From the NCBI RefSeq assembly GCF_042477335.2, contig NC_091255.1:28498501-28562500 (forward strand): a stretch of DNA of 64,000 bases, written 5' to 3'. The notes below the pieces were generated by a model. That model was given only the letters and a program-made list of their open reading frames with translations. It did no database searches and was not told the origin of the DNA. The DNA comes from Ovis canadensis (Eukaryota > Chordata > Mammalia > Artiodactyla > Bovidae). Below are positions 43,901-57,300 of the stretch, one piece after another; within the stretch, counting starts at the first letter, position 1; each line of letters opens with the position of its first letter. The position numbers and the translations under genes are program-made.

Positions 43901-46900
43901 ATGCCAGGATGGTCTTTTCCAAACATAAGCTCATGTCACTACCCTGCTTAAAACCCCACATAGGGTTCCTGTCAAACCTAAAATCCAAGCTGTCAGGGAG
44001 GCCACGAGTCCCCAGGGCTCCACCCCTGCAGACACTTCCTCTCCTTCCCTGTATCCTTGTTCTTATTTGCCCTTCTCCAGCCTGGCTTCCCAGATGGTGC
44101 TAGTGGTAAAGAACCTGCCTGCCAATGCAGGAGACATAAGAGACAGGTTTGATCCCTGGGTGGGGAAGATCCCCAGGAGTAGGAAATGGCAACCCATGCC
44201 AGTATTCTTGCCTGACAAATCCCATGTACAGGGGAGCCTGGCGGGATCACAGAGTCCGGAACGACTAAAGCAACTTAGCACTGCAGCCTACCTAGCTTTC
44301 TCTCTGCTCCTCAAATTGCTCATCTTCCTGCCTGGAATATTCTTCTCTCAGAGGCTTCCTTCTCTAGGTGTCCACTGAAATCCACCCAGAAAAAAACTTC
44401 TCTGAGCAGTCCCAATCATTCATTTTTATAAAAACCTGTTATTTAAAGGGCTTTCACTCTCTGAAATGATGTGTTCCTTTACTTCCCATTTATTCTCTGA
44501 TCCCCCTACTTTAGAATGTAACCTCCATGAAGGCAGGGACTTTGCCTTTTTCCATGCAGAATCCCCAGCACCTGGCACATAGTAGGTGCTCAACAAATAC
44601 TTGTCAAATGACTGAGTGACCAAGTGAATGTGGGTAGAGACAGCCCTATCCTCAATTCCAGCTGAGTCCCTGCTCTCTGCAGTGAATTCCAAGCTTACCT
44701 CCACACCCCTGGCCCCTGAAGTGGGTAGGAGGGGGCCCAGAAAAAACTCAGCTCACACCTGTGTCCATATAATACTTGTCGACATTTCTTGAGTATTTTT
44801 TATGTGCTGGTCATTATGCCAAGCATTTCAAAGCACTAACCCACATATTTCTCACAATCATCTCTGAGTTACTATGAGGTTACTACTTCCATCTCCATTT
44901 TACAGACATGTAAATCCCGAGTGGTAAAGGAATTTTCCACAAGTCCCAGCTAGAAAAAGGCAAAGTCTGGACTGGAACCTGGCCTTGGCCGAGGCTGTCT
45001 AGGGATGCAGAGTGGTCCCCCGGCGTGTCACCTCTTGAGCAGTCTATCTCATGTTCACCCAGCCATCAATCGATCCTTCCACCATCATTCAGTCTAGGAT
45101 GTCTGTGGAGTTCTTGCTCTGTGCTAGGGGTTACTGAAAAGAAATATAGCTGTTCTGTCTTCAAGTCACTTTCAGTCTGGAGGACCATGTGTTCCTGCCA
45201 CCCAAACTATAGCCAGAAGCCTGCAGGAGCTCAGAGGAGGGAGAAAATCCTTCCAACTGAGGTGAGGGAGGATCTGAGTTGGGCCTTGAAGGCGGAGTGA
45301 GATTTCAACAGTGAGAAGCATTAGTGGAGGGCAGGCCAGGTGACAAGAATGCTAGGAGCAAAGGCATGCCAGCTGGAAATAGTAAGTGTGTTTGAAGAAT
45401 TAGTAACAGAATCCTAGAAATTCCCATCACCCGCTGGCAGAGGAGTTCCTAGTGGTTGGGGGACAGTGGGGTCTGATATCTCAGTGCTCCCCCAACCCTG
45501 CAACCAGATACCTAAGAATGATGTGCCAGAAACGTTACGTCTATTCACTCACTCATCAGGAAAAGTATCACATGACAGTTACTGTTTAGGTGCAGTGGGG
45601 TGGAAAGTAAGATTCCTGGAACCTGTGATCCTGGGGGTAGGGCTGGGGTGGAAAGACACACAAAAGGCGCATACTGTCCACACAATGCAAAGCATATAGC
45701 AGGCTGTGACTCTGGCTTGGGGAGGAGCTGCTCTAGACAGAGTGATTAGAGAAAGCCTACTAGGGCGCTGACATTTACCTTAGGACCTGACTGGCGAGTA
45801 CGAGCCAGCCAAGCCCAGCTCTGGGCCAAGAGCTGTCTAGGCAGAACCCACAGTGAAAGGCCCAAGGCCAGGGGCAAGCCTGGCAAGGAAATAAGGCCAG
45901 CACGGCATGGAGACCCGAGTGAACAGATAACCTTAGAGCAGCGGGGAGAGGTCAGCCAAGGTCAGCCCTGCACGGCCCAGGGAAGGAGAGAGGATTTTAT
46001 GCTGAGGGTCAGGAGGGATAAATACTTGCTCGGAGGTCAAAAAGGCAGCAAGCTAGAGTGGTTGTTGCTCAGTCCCTCGGTTGTGTCCAACTCTTTGCAA
46101 CCCCATGGACTGCAGCACACCAGGCTTCCCTGTCCTTTACCATCTCCTAAAGTTTGCTCTGACTCATGTCCATTGAGTCGATGATGCCATCCAACCAAGT
46201 TAGAGTTGAAAATGCAAATGTCTCCCAAGATCCAACAGAACCACTCATGCAAACCGTCTCCCTGTGGTACCGTGTTTGCCAGGACAGAGCTTAGCTGAAA
46301 TCCAGACTGTGTTTACAGTAAGAATAGAGGGCAGGATTTCTTGCTCTGCATTTTTGTTTGTTTACTTATTGGTGTTGTTGTTGTTGTTTTGGGCCACACT
46401 GCTCAGCATATGGAACTTCCAGAACCAGGGATGGAATCTGCACCCTCTGCAGTGAAAGCAAGGAGTCTTAACCCCTGGACCACCAGTGAAGTCCTTTTGG
46501 TTTTTTTGTTTTTAGGATTTCTTACTCTTAGGATACAAGAGTAGTAGGTATCTCACATTTCCTGAGGCTCCTGCATTGCAAGGTGGATTCTTTACCACTG
46601 AGCCACTGGGGAAGCCCAAAATACCCTCACTACCAGCAATTCCTGAACCCCAAAGATGGACCAGTATGGTGGGCCTGAACACTGCAAAGAATCTGGACCT
46701 TGGTTCTGGGAACTGCCTCTATCTTTTGATACTTCCTGGATCTTGGTTGAGATGGCAGAGTCCAGGAACAAATCAGAGGTTTTTGGAGCCAGATAGATGT
46801 GGGTTCAAATCCACTTGGTAGCATGAGCAGCCATGTGACTTTATCAAGCCTCTCACCTCTAAGAGGCCACTATCTCAACTAAACGAGATGACCTGTGTGG

Positions 46901-48310
46901 GTAGACTGCCTGGCACGCAGGGCTCGGCAAACAATGATTTCCTGTCCCTTCTGCCCCTTGTCTGAATTCCACACCCCTAGGAAACACAACTGGGCTCCCT
47001 AGGTGGCTCAGAGATAAAGAATCCACCTGCCAAGCAGGAAATATGGGTTTGATCCCTGGGTCAGGAAGATTCCCCTGGAGAAGGAAATGACAACCCACTC
47101 CAGTATTCTTGCCTGGAGAATCCCGTGGACAGAGGAGCCTGGCGAGTTTACAGTCCATGGTGTCGCAAAGAGTACAACTTAGTGACTAAGCAACAACAAG
47201 GAAACACAACAGTGTTTCGGGCACTGTGTGGATACCTGACTTATGCCCATAGCTGACTTCTTCTATTCATGAAGACCTTGGTGTTCCCACCAGTGAAACA
47301 GGAAGGCAAGGCGTGTCCCCTAGGGCAGTGAAGTGTGGTCCCTGATCAGCACTGGACTGTGCAGTGTCAGGTTTGTGAGCTCTGAAGGTCGTGAGGGTAG
47401 GAGTCAGCCTCCAAAGCCAGGGCGATTCCTAGGGAAGAGATAGAAGGCTTCCCAATTCGAACTTTGCCCCCAGATTACCAAATCGTGTCCGCACTTCCAG
47501 TACCTGCTAAAAGAAGGTCAGGCATGGGAAAACCAGAGAGACTTTAGCAGAACAGTTTCCTGAACAGAATCCAACAGAGTTGCCCAGGGCTGTTGTGGGG
47601 ATCAGATGCACAGAGGAGTGTGGGAATGCTTCGCTTCTCTTCATCTCTTACCTGCTGGTTTGCTCTCGAGTGGACACAAGCGGCTCTGGCCCTGGCCCAA
47701 ACTCTGATGTCAGGACTCTGGCCCCCACTTTTGTTGTCTCTGACACCCGAACCCATTGTTCTTCCCTTTGGCCTCTTAAAGCAGAAGATGATGCAACAAA
47801 TGCATTCACATGAAGGTGCGGAAATAAACAAAGATCAGCCAAATGAGATCAGGCAGAGGAGAGAAGGTAGTCAGCCTCCACTGCCTGCTTCTGGCAGAGC
47901 CTCAAAGGCAAGGGGCGGGGATGCTTTAGAGTGGAGAGAGGTAAGGCTTCAGGTGTGCCCTGACTGGAGGGTGCTGTTAGGGGGACATTGCAGGAAGGCT
48001 AACTGGAAACAGGGTGTCCTCTCTGATTGTTTGGAGAGCAAGTTTGGCTTTCATTGGTTGGTCCTGAGCTGGAAGTGATGGTAGCAAGTGGCGGGGGTGG
48101 GGGCAGGCTGCAAAATTAAAGAGACTGGCAAGTCATTGAGCAAATCCTGCCTTGTGGGGGCCAGTTGCTATGGAGATTGTGGTTTGGCTACAGGACTGTG
48201 GCTGCAGAGACTGAAGGACTTATCTTTGCCTAAGGACTGGCTACTGTTGCCTCTTACGTTTAGTCTCTCAGAGGTATTAGGCATTTGGATGGGCCTATTA
48301 TTCCTGGAAT

Positions 48311-48359
<49 letters not shown>

Positions 48360-51300
48360 CAATCTGTACCTCCTTCCCCAAGTCCTGCCACATGGCTCCT
48401 CTCCTCAGGATCACCGTGCCTCTAGACACACAGGAAAGGCACCTCGAGTATTCTCCTCCCACCTAACCCAGCAGCCATCACCCAGACCCTCTGCCTTCCA
48501 CCTCCTAAAATCTCTGGAGTCTGTCCTCCCTGTCCATCTACACTGCCATGACCTTCTCTGCGCGCCTGTCATCTCCCCACTGGACAGCCCAGCCTGGCCA
48601 TCTGTCAACTCCCAGCTTCCATGGCTGCCGACCCATCTGCCACACTGTTGCAGGTGTAAGCCCCCTATTTTTATCTTGAGGCAATTGATTTACTTAATTA
48701 GGTGATACGTGCGCATTGTACAAAGTCCAACAGCATGAAAGAATGAAGCATTTTCTTCTGTGATGAATGTAGACAACAAGCCACCATAGGATGAACAATA
48801 TTTTTGACTTTGCCACCCACAGGAATCACAGATATTTTCAAATCGTATGAGAGCTATTGCCAGGACCTTGACATACTGTTGACGTTCATCATGACTTTGA
48901 AATTACAGTAGCTACCAGCGAGTGAAGAGCTTACTAGTTAAGAGTCACATTATGTTACTATCTTGCCCATTGTTCATATTTTAATAACTGTATTTCAGTA
49001 TAAGTGGTTTCCTTTGTGATCCTTTGTGTGCATTTTATTTAATGTATTTAAAAACATTATTCTAAGAAGGAGCTGGAAGGCTTCATCAGGCTGCCAAGGG
49101 GATCCTGGTACAAAAACAGGGTAAGAATTCTCGAATCAGAGATTTTCCTATGTGTATACAAATACAGACATTTAAAAAAATCACATATGTAGCCTCCATG
49201 TAATCTTTTAATAGACACACCAACCTGACCACATCACTCTCTCTGTTCACAGTCCTCCAAGGATCTCCCCATTTTACCTTTGTCTTTCAGATAAAAGTCC
49301 TATATTCCTCTCAGGGCAAATGAGACTCTTCCTGCGCATTCCATCCCTTCCCCCACAAGAATGCATTTGATCGTTTGTGCCTCATTCTGTCCCTCTATGC
49401 TTACTCCCTCATGCTGACACTTTTCTCCCACCCACCAAACTCCTATTCATCCTTCAGCACCCACTCAGTTTGCTCTCTCTGGAAGCCTTCCTCAGCCCAG
49501 ACGGAAGGAGGCTCAGAGAAGAGGCCCCTTCTCTGGAACTCCACTCTTTGGTATCCCCATTGCAATGGTGCTGGCTGCCACCCAGGACCTCACCTCACTC
49601 CCTAGACCCAGTAGGGCTCCCTGCCCGCAGCATCCCTACTTGCCGGGGCAGAGGAGCAGTGGAGTAGCCTGCCCTTGGGTTAACCTTCAATCACCAGGAG
49701 GAATAAGATGTAACATCTTTGAGATTGTGGACATTTTTGCCCTAGGCTGCTCTGTGCCAGTAATGGGTAAAGGCCATGATGCCCTCAGGTCTCCACCCTG
49801 TCCACACCCAGGGTCCAGAGTCTGCCCTAGATTCCCTGGCACCAGCATCTTTGTTTGTACCTCATGCATCCACCCTGGTTCCCCAGCAGCCCAGGAGCAC
49901 GTTTCTCTGCCAAGTTTAACCCAGACTGCCTGCTCATTGTCATCCACAGTTCTTTACAGCTGAAACCTACATAGTCAAATCCTACATCCTCATAATAACC
50001 CAGCAAAGTGGGTGTCTCTCTTATTCCTATTTGTAGATAAGGACACTTCATAAAAGAGAGCAATGTGTATACAGTTGGAAATGTTCAATATTTCTTATTT
50101 AGGAAAAAAAAAACAAACTCAAAGCTGAGAGATGTTAAATAGCTTGCCCAAGGACATGCAGCCGTAAAGCTGGGCCTGGGCACTCAGGTTTTCTGACCTC
50201 TGACTTTTGTTTCCCATCACAAAAGAAGCAAGCTGCCAGCCTTGGGGTTTGGAAGCCATCTGAGCAGTTATCTCATCTGCTCGCTGTTGGTTTTGCCAGG
50301 CAGACAATCCACCATGACTATGAACCAGCCCACATAGGGCACTCAGACTCCCTGAGGGCTGGAGCCAGGCCTGAATAATGTCTGTGCCCCAGTGCCTAAT
50401 ATTCATCCACTCACTCATCCAGTGTCAGCTCCACAGAGGTGCTAGACACCCTGCTGGTGTGAGCACAGATCCAGACCCTGCTCCCTAGAGAGTACAATCT
50501 GATGGCAAAGATGGATATTCATCATAAGAAATTTGTGAAAGCGAATGTTTAAGTACAGATTGTAATGAGTGCTATGCAGAAGAGGTAGGGGGACTTAGGG
50601 TGTTAAAAAAAAAACCAAAGGAATATATACCTGAAACCTGCAGAGTTGAGCAGTGCAGCAGGTTGAGAAGAAAGACTGTTGGGTCCCATGCCATAGGCCA
50701 CCATCTGAGCTTGGCCAGCCCAAGATGTATAGAGATGGCAGCAAGGCAGAGGGTATAAGGTGGCCTAGGAGGCCGAGTCTGATTCCCACAATCTCTTTTT
50801 TTCTCTTCTTATTGCCCTGGGTCTTTGTTGTGGCACACAGGCTTTCTCTAGTTTTGGAGCATGGGCTCTAGAGCACATGGGCTCTGTAGTCACGGTGCAC
50901 AGGCTTAGTTGCCCCACAGCATGTGAGATCTTAGTTCCCAAACCAGGGATGGAACCCATGTACCCTGCTTTGGGAGGTGAATTCTCAATCATTGGACCAT
51001 CAGGGAAGTCCCCCAACTTCTCACTTCTAAAGCGGGGGAATGCAGACTTTGGAATCAGACACAGTGAGGGACCAAAGAGAAAGGATCCCCTGGGTTCTGT
51101 TCTCATTTCTGAGCCATGAATGTCACTGACTGTCTGGTGAAGACTCTGGGCCGTTCTCAGAATATTGCTTTGAAATGCACAAAATAAAATGTATGGGATG
51201 GAGAAGGAAACCAACCATTTTGGAACACGGTTATAAAAGTATAAAAAAATAATTGCAGTTCAGAAATATAAATGTTTCCTTATTAAAGCATTAAATAAGA

Positions 51301-54300
51301 TCTGGTGTTGATATAATTACTACCACAGTTTCAAGACAGAGATGGATGTAAACAATATTTTGAGATGCATTTTTGAGATCACTGTAGCCACTGATCTCTG
51401 CAGGTCCCTACAACCGACAACCACAGTTGAATATCCTTGACTAAATTGTCATTAGTACCATCAGCAGTTGCCTGGTTTTGGGAATTCCCTGGCTGTCCTG
51501 CGGTTAGGACTCAGTGCGCTTTCACTACTATGGGCTCCGGGTCAATCCCTGGTGGGGGAACTAAGATCCTTCAAGCCTAGAGGTACGGCCAAAAAAACCA
51601 CCCAGTTTTGTTGCCTGTGTTCATAACCTTAGTTAGATGTTAGCTAAAAGATGAAATAGTTTTCCCACCCAGCTTCATGGACCCTTGGCATTCCATGCCC
51701 TAGTTAAGAGCCCCATGATCCAGGAAGAGTAGGTCAGTGGGTTATGCTACAGCTTGACTGACTGCCCGGGAGGGCGGGATGGGAACACAGATCCAGAGCC
51801 ACCAGAGCCAGGAAGGACTTCCAAATGGAACTCTGAAACTGGTTTTGCTTTTGACCCAGAGACAGAGAGATACGGAGAGAGATGCCGGAAAGTTGTACAG
51901 GAGTACAGGAGCGACAGATTCGACACACTGGTGCTCACAGCTCCCTTTGGAGGGTGCGAATGGGGACCTGGAATTGAAGGAATTTGCCCAGAGCCAGGCA
52001 ATGGGAAGTGGCAGGCCCCAGCGAAAATAGTTCTGTTTGGATCCTAAGCTCTAACTCACGCCCATTCACCCTGCTAGCCACAGCAAGCTTGAGACTGAAG
52101 GACACCCCCTACCTGCAAGGCGTCAAGCTCAAGGTAGAAGGCAAAACCCTGGAGCTGAAGAACCAGACAGTCTGGATTCTTCACTGATTTGTGTGACTTT
52201 GAAATATTTAATTTATTGGCACCTTTATTTCTTCGTCTGTGAAATGAGAACAATAGTCATTTCTAAATCACAGAGCAACTAAAAGTGATTAGGAACCACC
52301 TTAAGTGTGGAGAGCACGATGTCCATGGAGCAGACCTCAGCGATACTTATGCTGTTGTTTTTTGCAAAGCTATCTTCTTGAATCAGCAGAATCATCCATC
52401 CCAGCTCCCCTCCTTGTCTCTGGCCAGAGAATTCTAGGGGGTGGGGGCCACACTAGAGTCCAGAGGAGCTGGCCTGCCTGTAGCCTGCGGGGGAGGATGG
52501 GTAACAGGCCACGACATCACTGTAACTGAGAAAATGGTTGAAGAAACAGCGATTTCAGCAGAATCTACCTCCGGCTAGGGGAGGAAGAGGTGTAAGTCTC
52601 TGATCAAGGATCAAGGCATTCCCCACCCACTGTGCCACTTTCATGTCCGGGGGAGAAAAGCGGTGGACGTTTCATGGAGAGAAAATGAGCCTGGCATCAG
52701 AGACACTTGGCTAGGCAGGCTACATGCCACACCACCTGCGCCTGCCACTAATACAACTCCATGGGGAGTGCTCTGGGAATTGTGCAATCCTGGATACCTT
52801 GCCTAGGTTTCCACCTGGCTCTGCCCCTCCCTGGTTCTGTGACCGTGAGCAAGCCACATACCCCCTGGAGGTCCTCTATAACATGAGACCACCACACCCA
52901 CCCGTGGCTATAACTTGCTGTTGTTCAGTCGCTCAGTCGTGTCTAACTCTTTGCAACCCCATGGACTGCAGCATGCCAGGCTTCCCTGTCCTTCACTGTC
53001 TCCTGGAGCTTGCTCAGACTCTTGAGTCGGTGATGCCATCCAACCATCTCACCCTCTGTCACCCCCTTCTCCTCCTGCCTTCTATCTTTTCCAGCATCAA
53101 GGTCTTTTCTAGCATCAAGGTCTTTTCCAATGAGTTGGCTCTTCCCGTCAAGTAGCCAAAGTATTAGAGCTTCAGCCTCAGCATCAGTCCCTCCAATGAA
53201 TATTGAGGACTGATTTCCTTTAGGATGGACTGGTTTGATCTGGCTGCAGTCCAAGGGGCTCTCAAGAGTCTTTTCCAACACCACAGTTCAAAAGTGGCTC
53301 TAACTACAAACTTGAAAACGCCCAGCTCCTAAAAGTTATTCAGTAAACAGCAGCTTCCTCTCCCTGAGACCTTCCTTCCAACCTCAGGGTACTAAGGGCC
53401 TGAGGTATAAGGAGGGAGCCCAGCCCATACCAGGTGGAGAGGGCAAGAGGGGCAGGGCAGCTGAGACAGGTAAGAGAGGAGAGGCCCCTCAGCTGCTTTG
53501 TCCAAGCAGGCAGCCCTTCCTTTGGCAAACAAAGAGTGAGAAGGTGCCCCTGAGGAGGCTTGGATCCAAGTACCCCTCCTGGAGGCTTCCTTCTGGCTAA
53601 TGATTCCCCTGCCTGCTCTCCCTCCCCTGGCCTGCGGAGAGGCCCCGTAAAGGTGGGTGGGCCCCTGACATCTTGGTTGGCCAACTTCCTGCTCTAGGTC
53701 CCCTACCAGGCCTGAGGTCAGGCCTTCCTAGCTTTGGGAGCTTCCTGAGGGAAAGGGGGGGCCTCTGGTACCCCAAGACTCACAAAGCCATGACTCAGGG
53801 TTTACTCCACAATTCTCCGTACAACACAGGGATGGTGGAACTTTTCAGATTTTTTTTTTTTTTAATGTTTATTTACTCATTCGGCTGCTCTGGGTCTTAG
53901 TTGCAGCCCACCGGAACTTCACTGACGTGTTCGGGGTCTTTATTGTCACGTCCCAATCTTTCAGTTGCGGCGTGTGAACTCTAGGTTGCAGTATGTGAAC
54001 TCTGGGTTCTGGCATGTGAAATCTAGTTCCTCAACCAGGGATAGCACCTGGGCCCCCTGCATTGGGAACTTGGAGTCTTAGCTACAGGACCACCAGGGAA
54101 GACATATTCTAGAAATGTGAATGACACCTCATGGAGTTACGCAATGCCGAGGTCATGCCGGGATCACTTGGAAGGAGACTCATGCCATTCCCAAAATTTT
54201 TCAATGGTTAGTGAATCATTCAGAAAAGATTTGCTCTGAAGCCTCCTGGGTCCTGAACTCTGAGGATCCAGATACGGCAAAACTGACTCTGTTCTCATGA

Positions 54301-57300
54301 AACTCACCTGCTAGCAGAAGGAACAATTACTATTTAAGCGTCATACACATAGATGTATTCTTATAGACTCTTGATAAAGGAGGGAAGGTCAGAGCTCCAG
54401 GCAGTGCCCCACAATTCCTAGGCTCCGGTTTCATTGAGATGAGCCCCCCCATCTCATCTAAGAATCCTCATCCAAGCCCCCTGCAGTCCCCAAGGGGATA
54501 GGATTATATCCAACAGCTGGATTATAATGTCTAGACTCCCCAGGGCTAAATACAAGGAGGTGAGTGTTTTGCTTTCTATTTCCATTTTTCCTTTTTTTTT
54601 TTTTTGGCCACACTGCATGGCATGAAGGATCTTAGCTCCCTAACCAGGGACTGAGTCTGCACCCCCTGCAGTGGAGGCACAGATTCTTAACCACCGGGCT
54701 GCCAGGGAGGTCCCTATCTCCGTTTTTGAATGAGACCTGGGTTTGGGAGTCAAGGGCTGCGGGTTTTACAGGGTCTCCCTGCACTGTCACAAATGGTCTG
54801 TTTCCTCTGGGGACAGGAGGTGATGTGGTTTCGAGATACAGGCCTGCCCCCTCCAATAGCTTGCTGTTCCCCTTCTGCCTGCAGGAAGCCTGTTGCGCCT
54901 ACACCATCATCCTCATGGCACTGCTCTGGTGCACCGAGGCGCTGCCACTGGCCATCACTGCCTTCCTCCCCGTCATCATGTTCCCCATGATGGGCATAAT
55001 GAATGCTTCCACGGTAAGCCTCTCCATTCACGCGAGGACGTGCTCCCAAGGATGGGGGGAGGGGGTGTCTGCCCTAGGACGGTAATGACGGAAGAAACCT
55101 CATCAGAGGCAGTGCGCATGGAAGACGGGTCCCTGCCTCTGCCTGGCAGGTCGGGGAGCACAGAGGGAGGAGTCAGCTAGAAGACCAGGAAGAAGGCATT
55201 CTAGAAATGTCAGGGGCACAGTTGGTGTCAAGAGTTAATTCAAAGTGAAAGCAATTAGGCCTAGACTAGGGGGGAAAGGGGGCTTGATAGCCAGCCAAAG
55301 AGCCTGTCTCCTTCTAGTTCGGTGGTTCTGAAACTTGAGCATGCACCATGATCACCTGCAGGGCCAGTTAAACAAAGACTTTGCTGGGCACCACCCCAGA
55401 GTTTCTGATTTCATAGATCTGGGGCAGGGTCTAACCATTTCATTTCTAGCAAGTTCCAGGCTGGTGCAATGATGCTGACCCAGGGATCACAGAGAACCAT
55501 GACTTTAGCTTCTGAAACAGCATCAAATTCTCCCAGTCAGTAGTTTGAAGCATGGAAGAATTCAGGCTAGACGATCTCTCAGTCATTGCTGACGGAAGAA
55601 CGGGTTAATCAGAAAGAGAGGAAACAGTGGGGGATCCAAAGACCATTTCCATTTGGGTCCAAGAGCCCAGGGAACCAACCTCTCTCTGTTGACAGACATA
55701 GCAGTGTCGGCACCCCATAAGCCCTGTCCCCGCCTCCAGGTCAGCCTCGAGTACCTGAAAGATACCAACATCCTATTCATTGGGGGGATGATGGTGGCCC
55801 TCGCCGTGGAGAACTGGAATCTGCACAAACGCATCGCCCTCCGGGTGCTCCTCATCGTCGGGGTGCGGCCCGCCCTGTGAGTCCCCACAGACCAAGACGG
55901 GAGGGCCTAGGGTGCGGGTGCTCTGGGCCGCCAGTCCCTGCAGGAATGCTGGAACACCAGTGTGTGGGTCTGTCCATTGCTAGGCTGATCCTGGGCTTCA
56001 TGTTGGTGACGGCCTTCTTATCCATGTGGATCAGCAACACGGCCACCACCGCCATGATGGTGCCCATAGCCCATGCTGTTCTGGAGCAGCTGCACAAGAT
56101 GCCCACAGACAGGGATGTTGAGGAGGGCAGGAACAACCCCACCTTTGAGCTCCAGGAGCAGAAGGAAGAGACCAAGCTTGATGAGAAAGGTGAGGCCAGG
56201 CCCTGCCCCAAACCCCTCTTGGGGAGGGTCTGAGATGATGTTCATGATAGGAGGAGTCATCTGAGCACCGATTTTTTATTTAATGTTTGGCCACACCGCC
56301 ACGGCATGTGGGACCTTAGTTCTCTGACTGGGGATCGATCCTACGCACCCCCTACATTGGAGGACAGAGTCTTAATCACTGGACCATCAGGGAAACCCAT
56401 ATCTTGGCAACTTTTGGGACAGAAGAGGGAAGCAAGAAGTTCAGTGACCAGCTTGTCCTGGTGGGCTGAGATTTTTCCTGGTTTTGAAATGAAAAGTCCC
56501 GCAGGCTGGGAATTCCCTCTGTCCTGGGCAAACTGAGATGCTAGATAACCTGGCAGGCCGAGAGCAGGAGCCTGGGTGGGCCGTCAGGGGTCCGGGCTCT
56601 ATTCTTCCTGTGCAGTTTGAATCATCTTCTTCCCTTCTCTGTGTCTCAGTTTCCCTCTCCTAAGAGAGGTTGGTCCAGGTGGTATCCAAGGGTCACTCCA
56701 TCCTGAGACCCCAGGGAGTGCCTGCCCTTCCAGACCTGGAGGCAGCCTCGGCCCTCCCCGCAGCCTGGGTCTAGGCTGCTAAGTGACAAGGCGCCCCAGA
56801 GGCCATGGAGCCCCTGCCATGCTCCCTGAATCTGGCACTGCACCCACTCCCAACCCCAGCTCTCCCTTGTTCCCAGACAAAAAGCAGGATTGCCCTGCTC
56901 CACTGACTCCTTCGGAGTCCAAGACACAGAAGAACAAGGAGCAGCTCCGCTTCAGCCAGGGCCTGAGCCTGTGTGTGTGCTATTCGGCCAGCATCGGGGG
57001 CATCGCCACCCTGACCGGCACCACCCCCAACCTGGTGCTGCAAGGCCAGGTCAACTCGTGAGTGATTGATGGGGAGAGGGTCTGCATTCTGACTGGGGGA
57101 CAAAGGGAACTGGCTTGTCACCAGGCAATGCCACACAGCAGCCCTTATTCCCCTTCAGGATCTTCCCCCGAAATGGCAACGTGGTGAACTTCGCCTCCTG
57201 GTTTGGCTTTGCCTTCCCTGCCATGATCATCTTACTGCTGCTTTCCTGGGTGTGGCTGCAGATCCTCTTCTTAGGATTCGAGTAAGTGGCAGAAAGGGGA

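Larger units (their letters stand above)
40971..54884 (+). other. SLC13A2: SLC13A2 intron 1 (13.9 kb)
   Basis: The large first intron carries MIR pieces (about 41545-41690, 42210-42330, 44770-45000, 46780-46870), L2 (43885-44625, 49200-49600), hAT-like relics, CHR/Bov-tA/BovB insertions listed separately and a CA repeat. Stretches without a recognised repeat are roughly 41000-41540, 45310-46045, 47211-48313, 49610-50797, 51725-52903 and 53306-53865. No open frame there resembles a known protein. Confidence 0.85.

Noticed and set aside
48088-48705. 205-codon open frame (+) in intron 1
   Set aside because: It reads through the CA microsatellite as alternating Thr-His and has no other recognisable sequence; chance frame.
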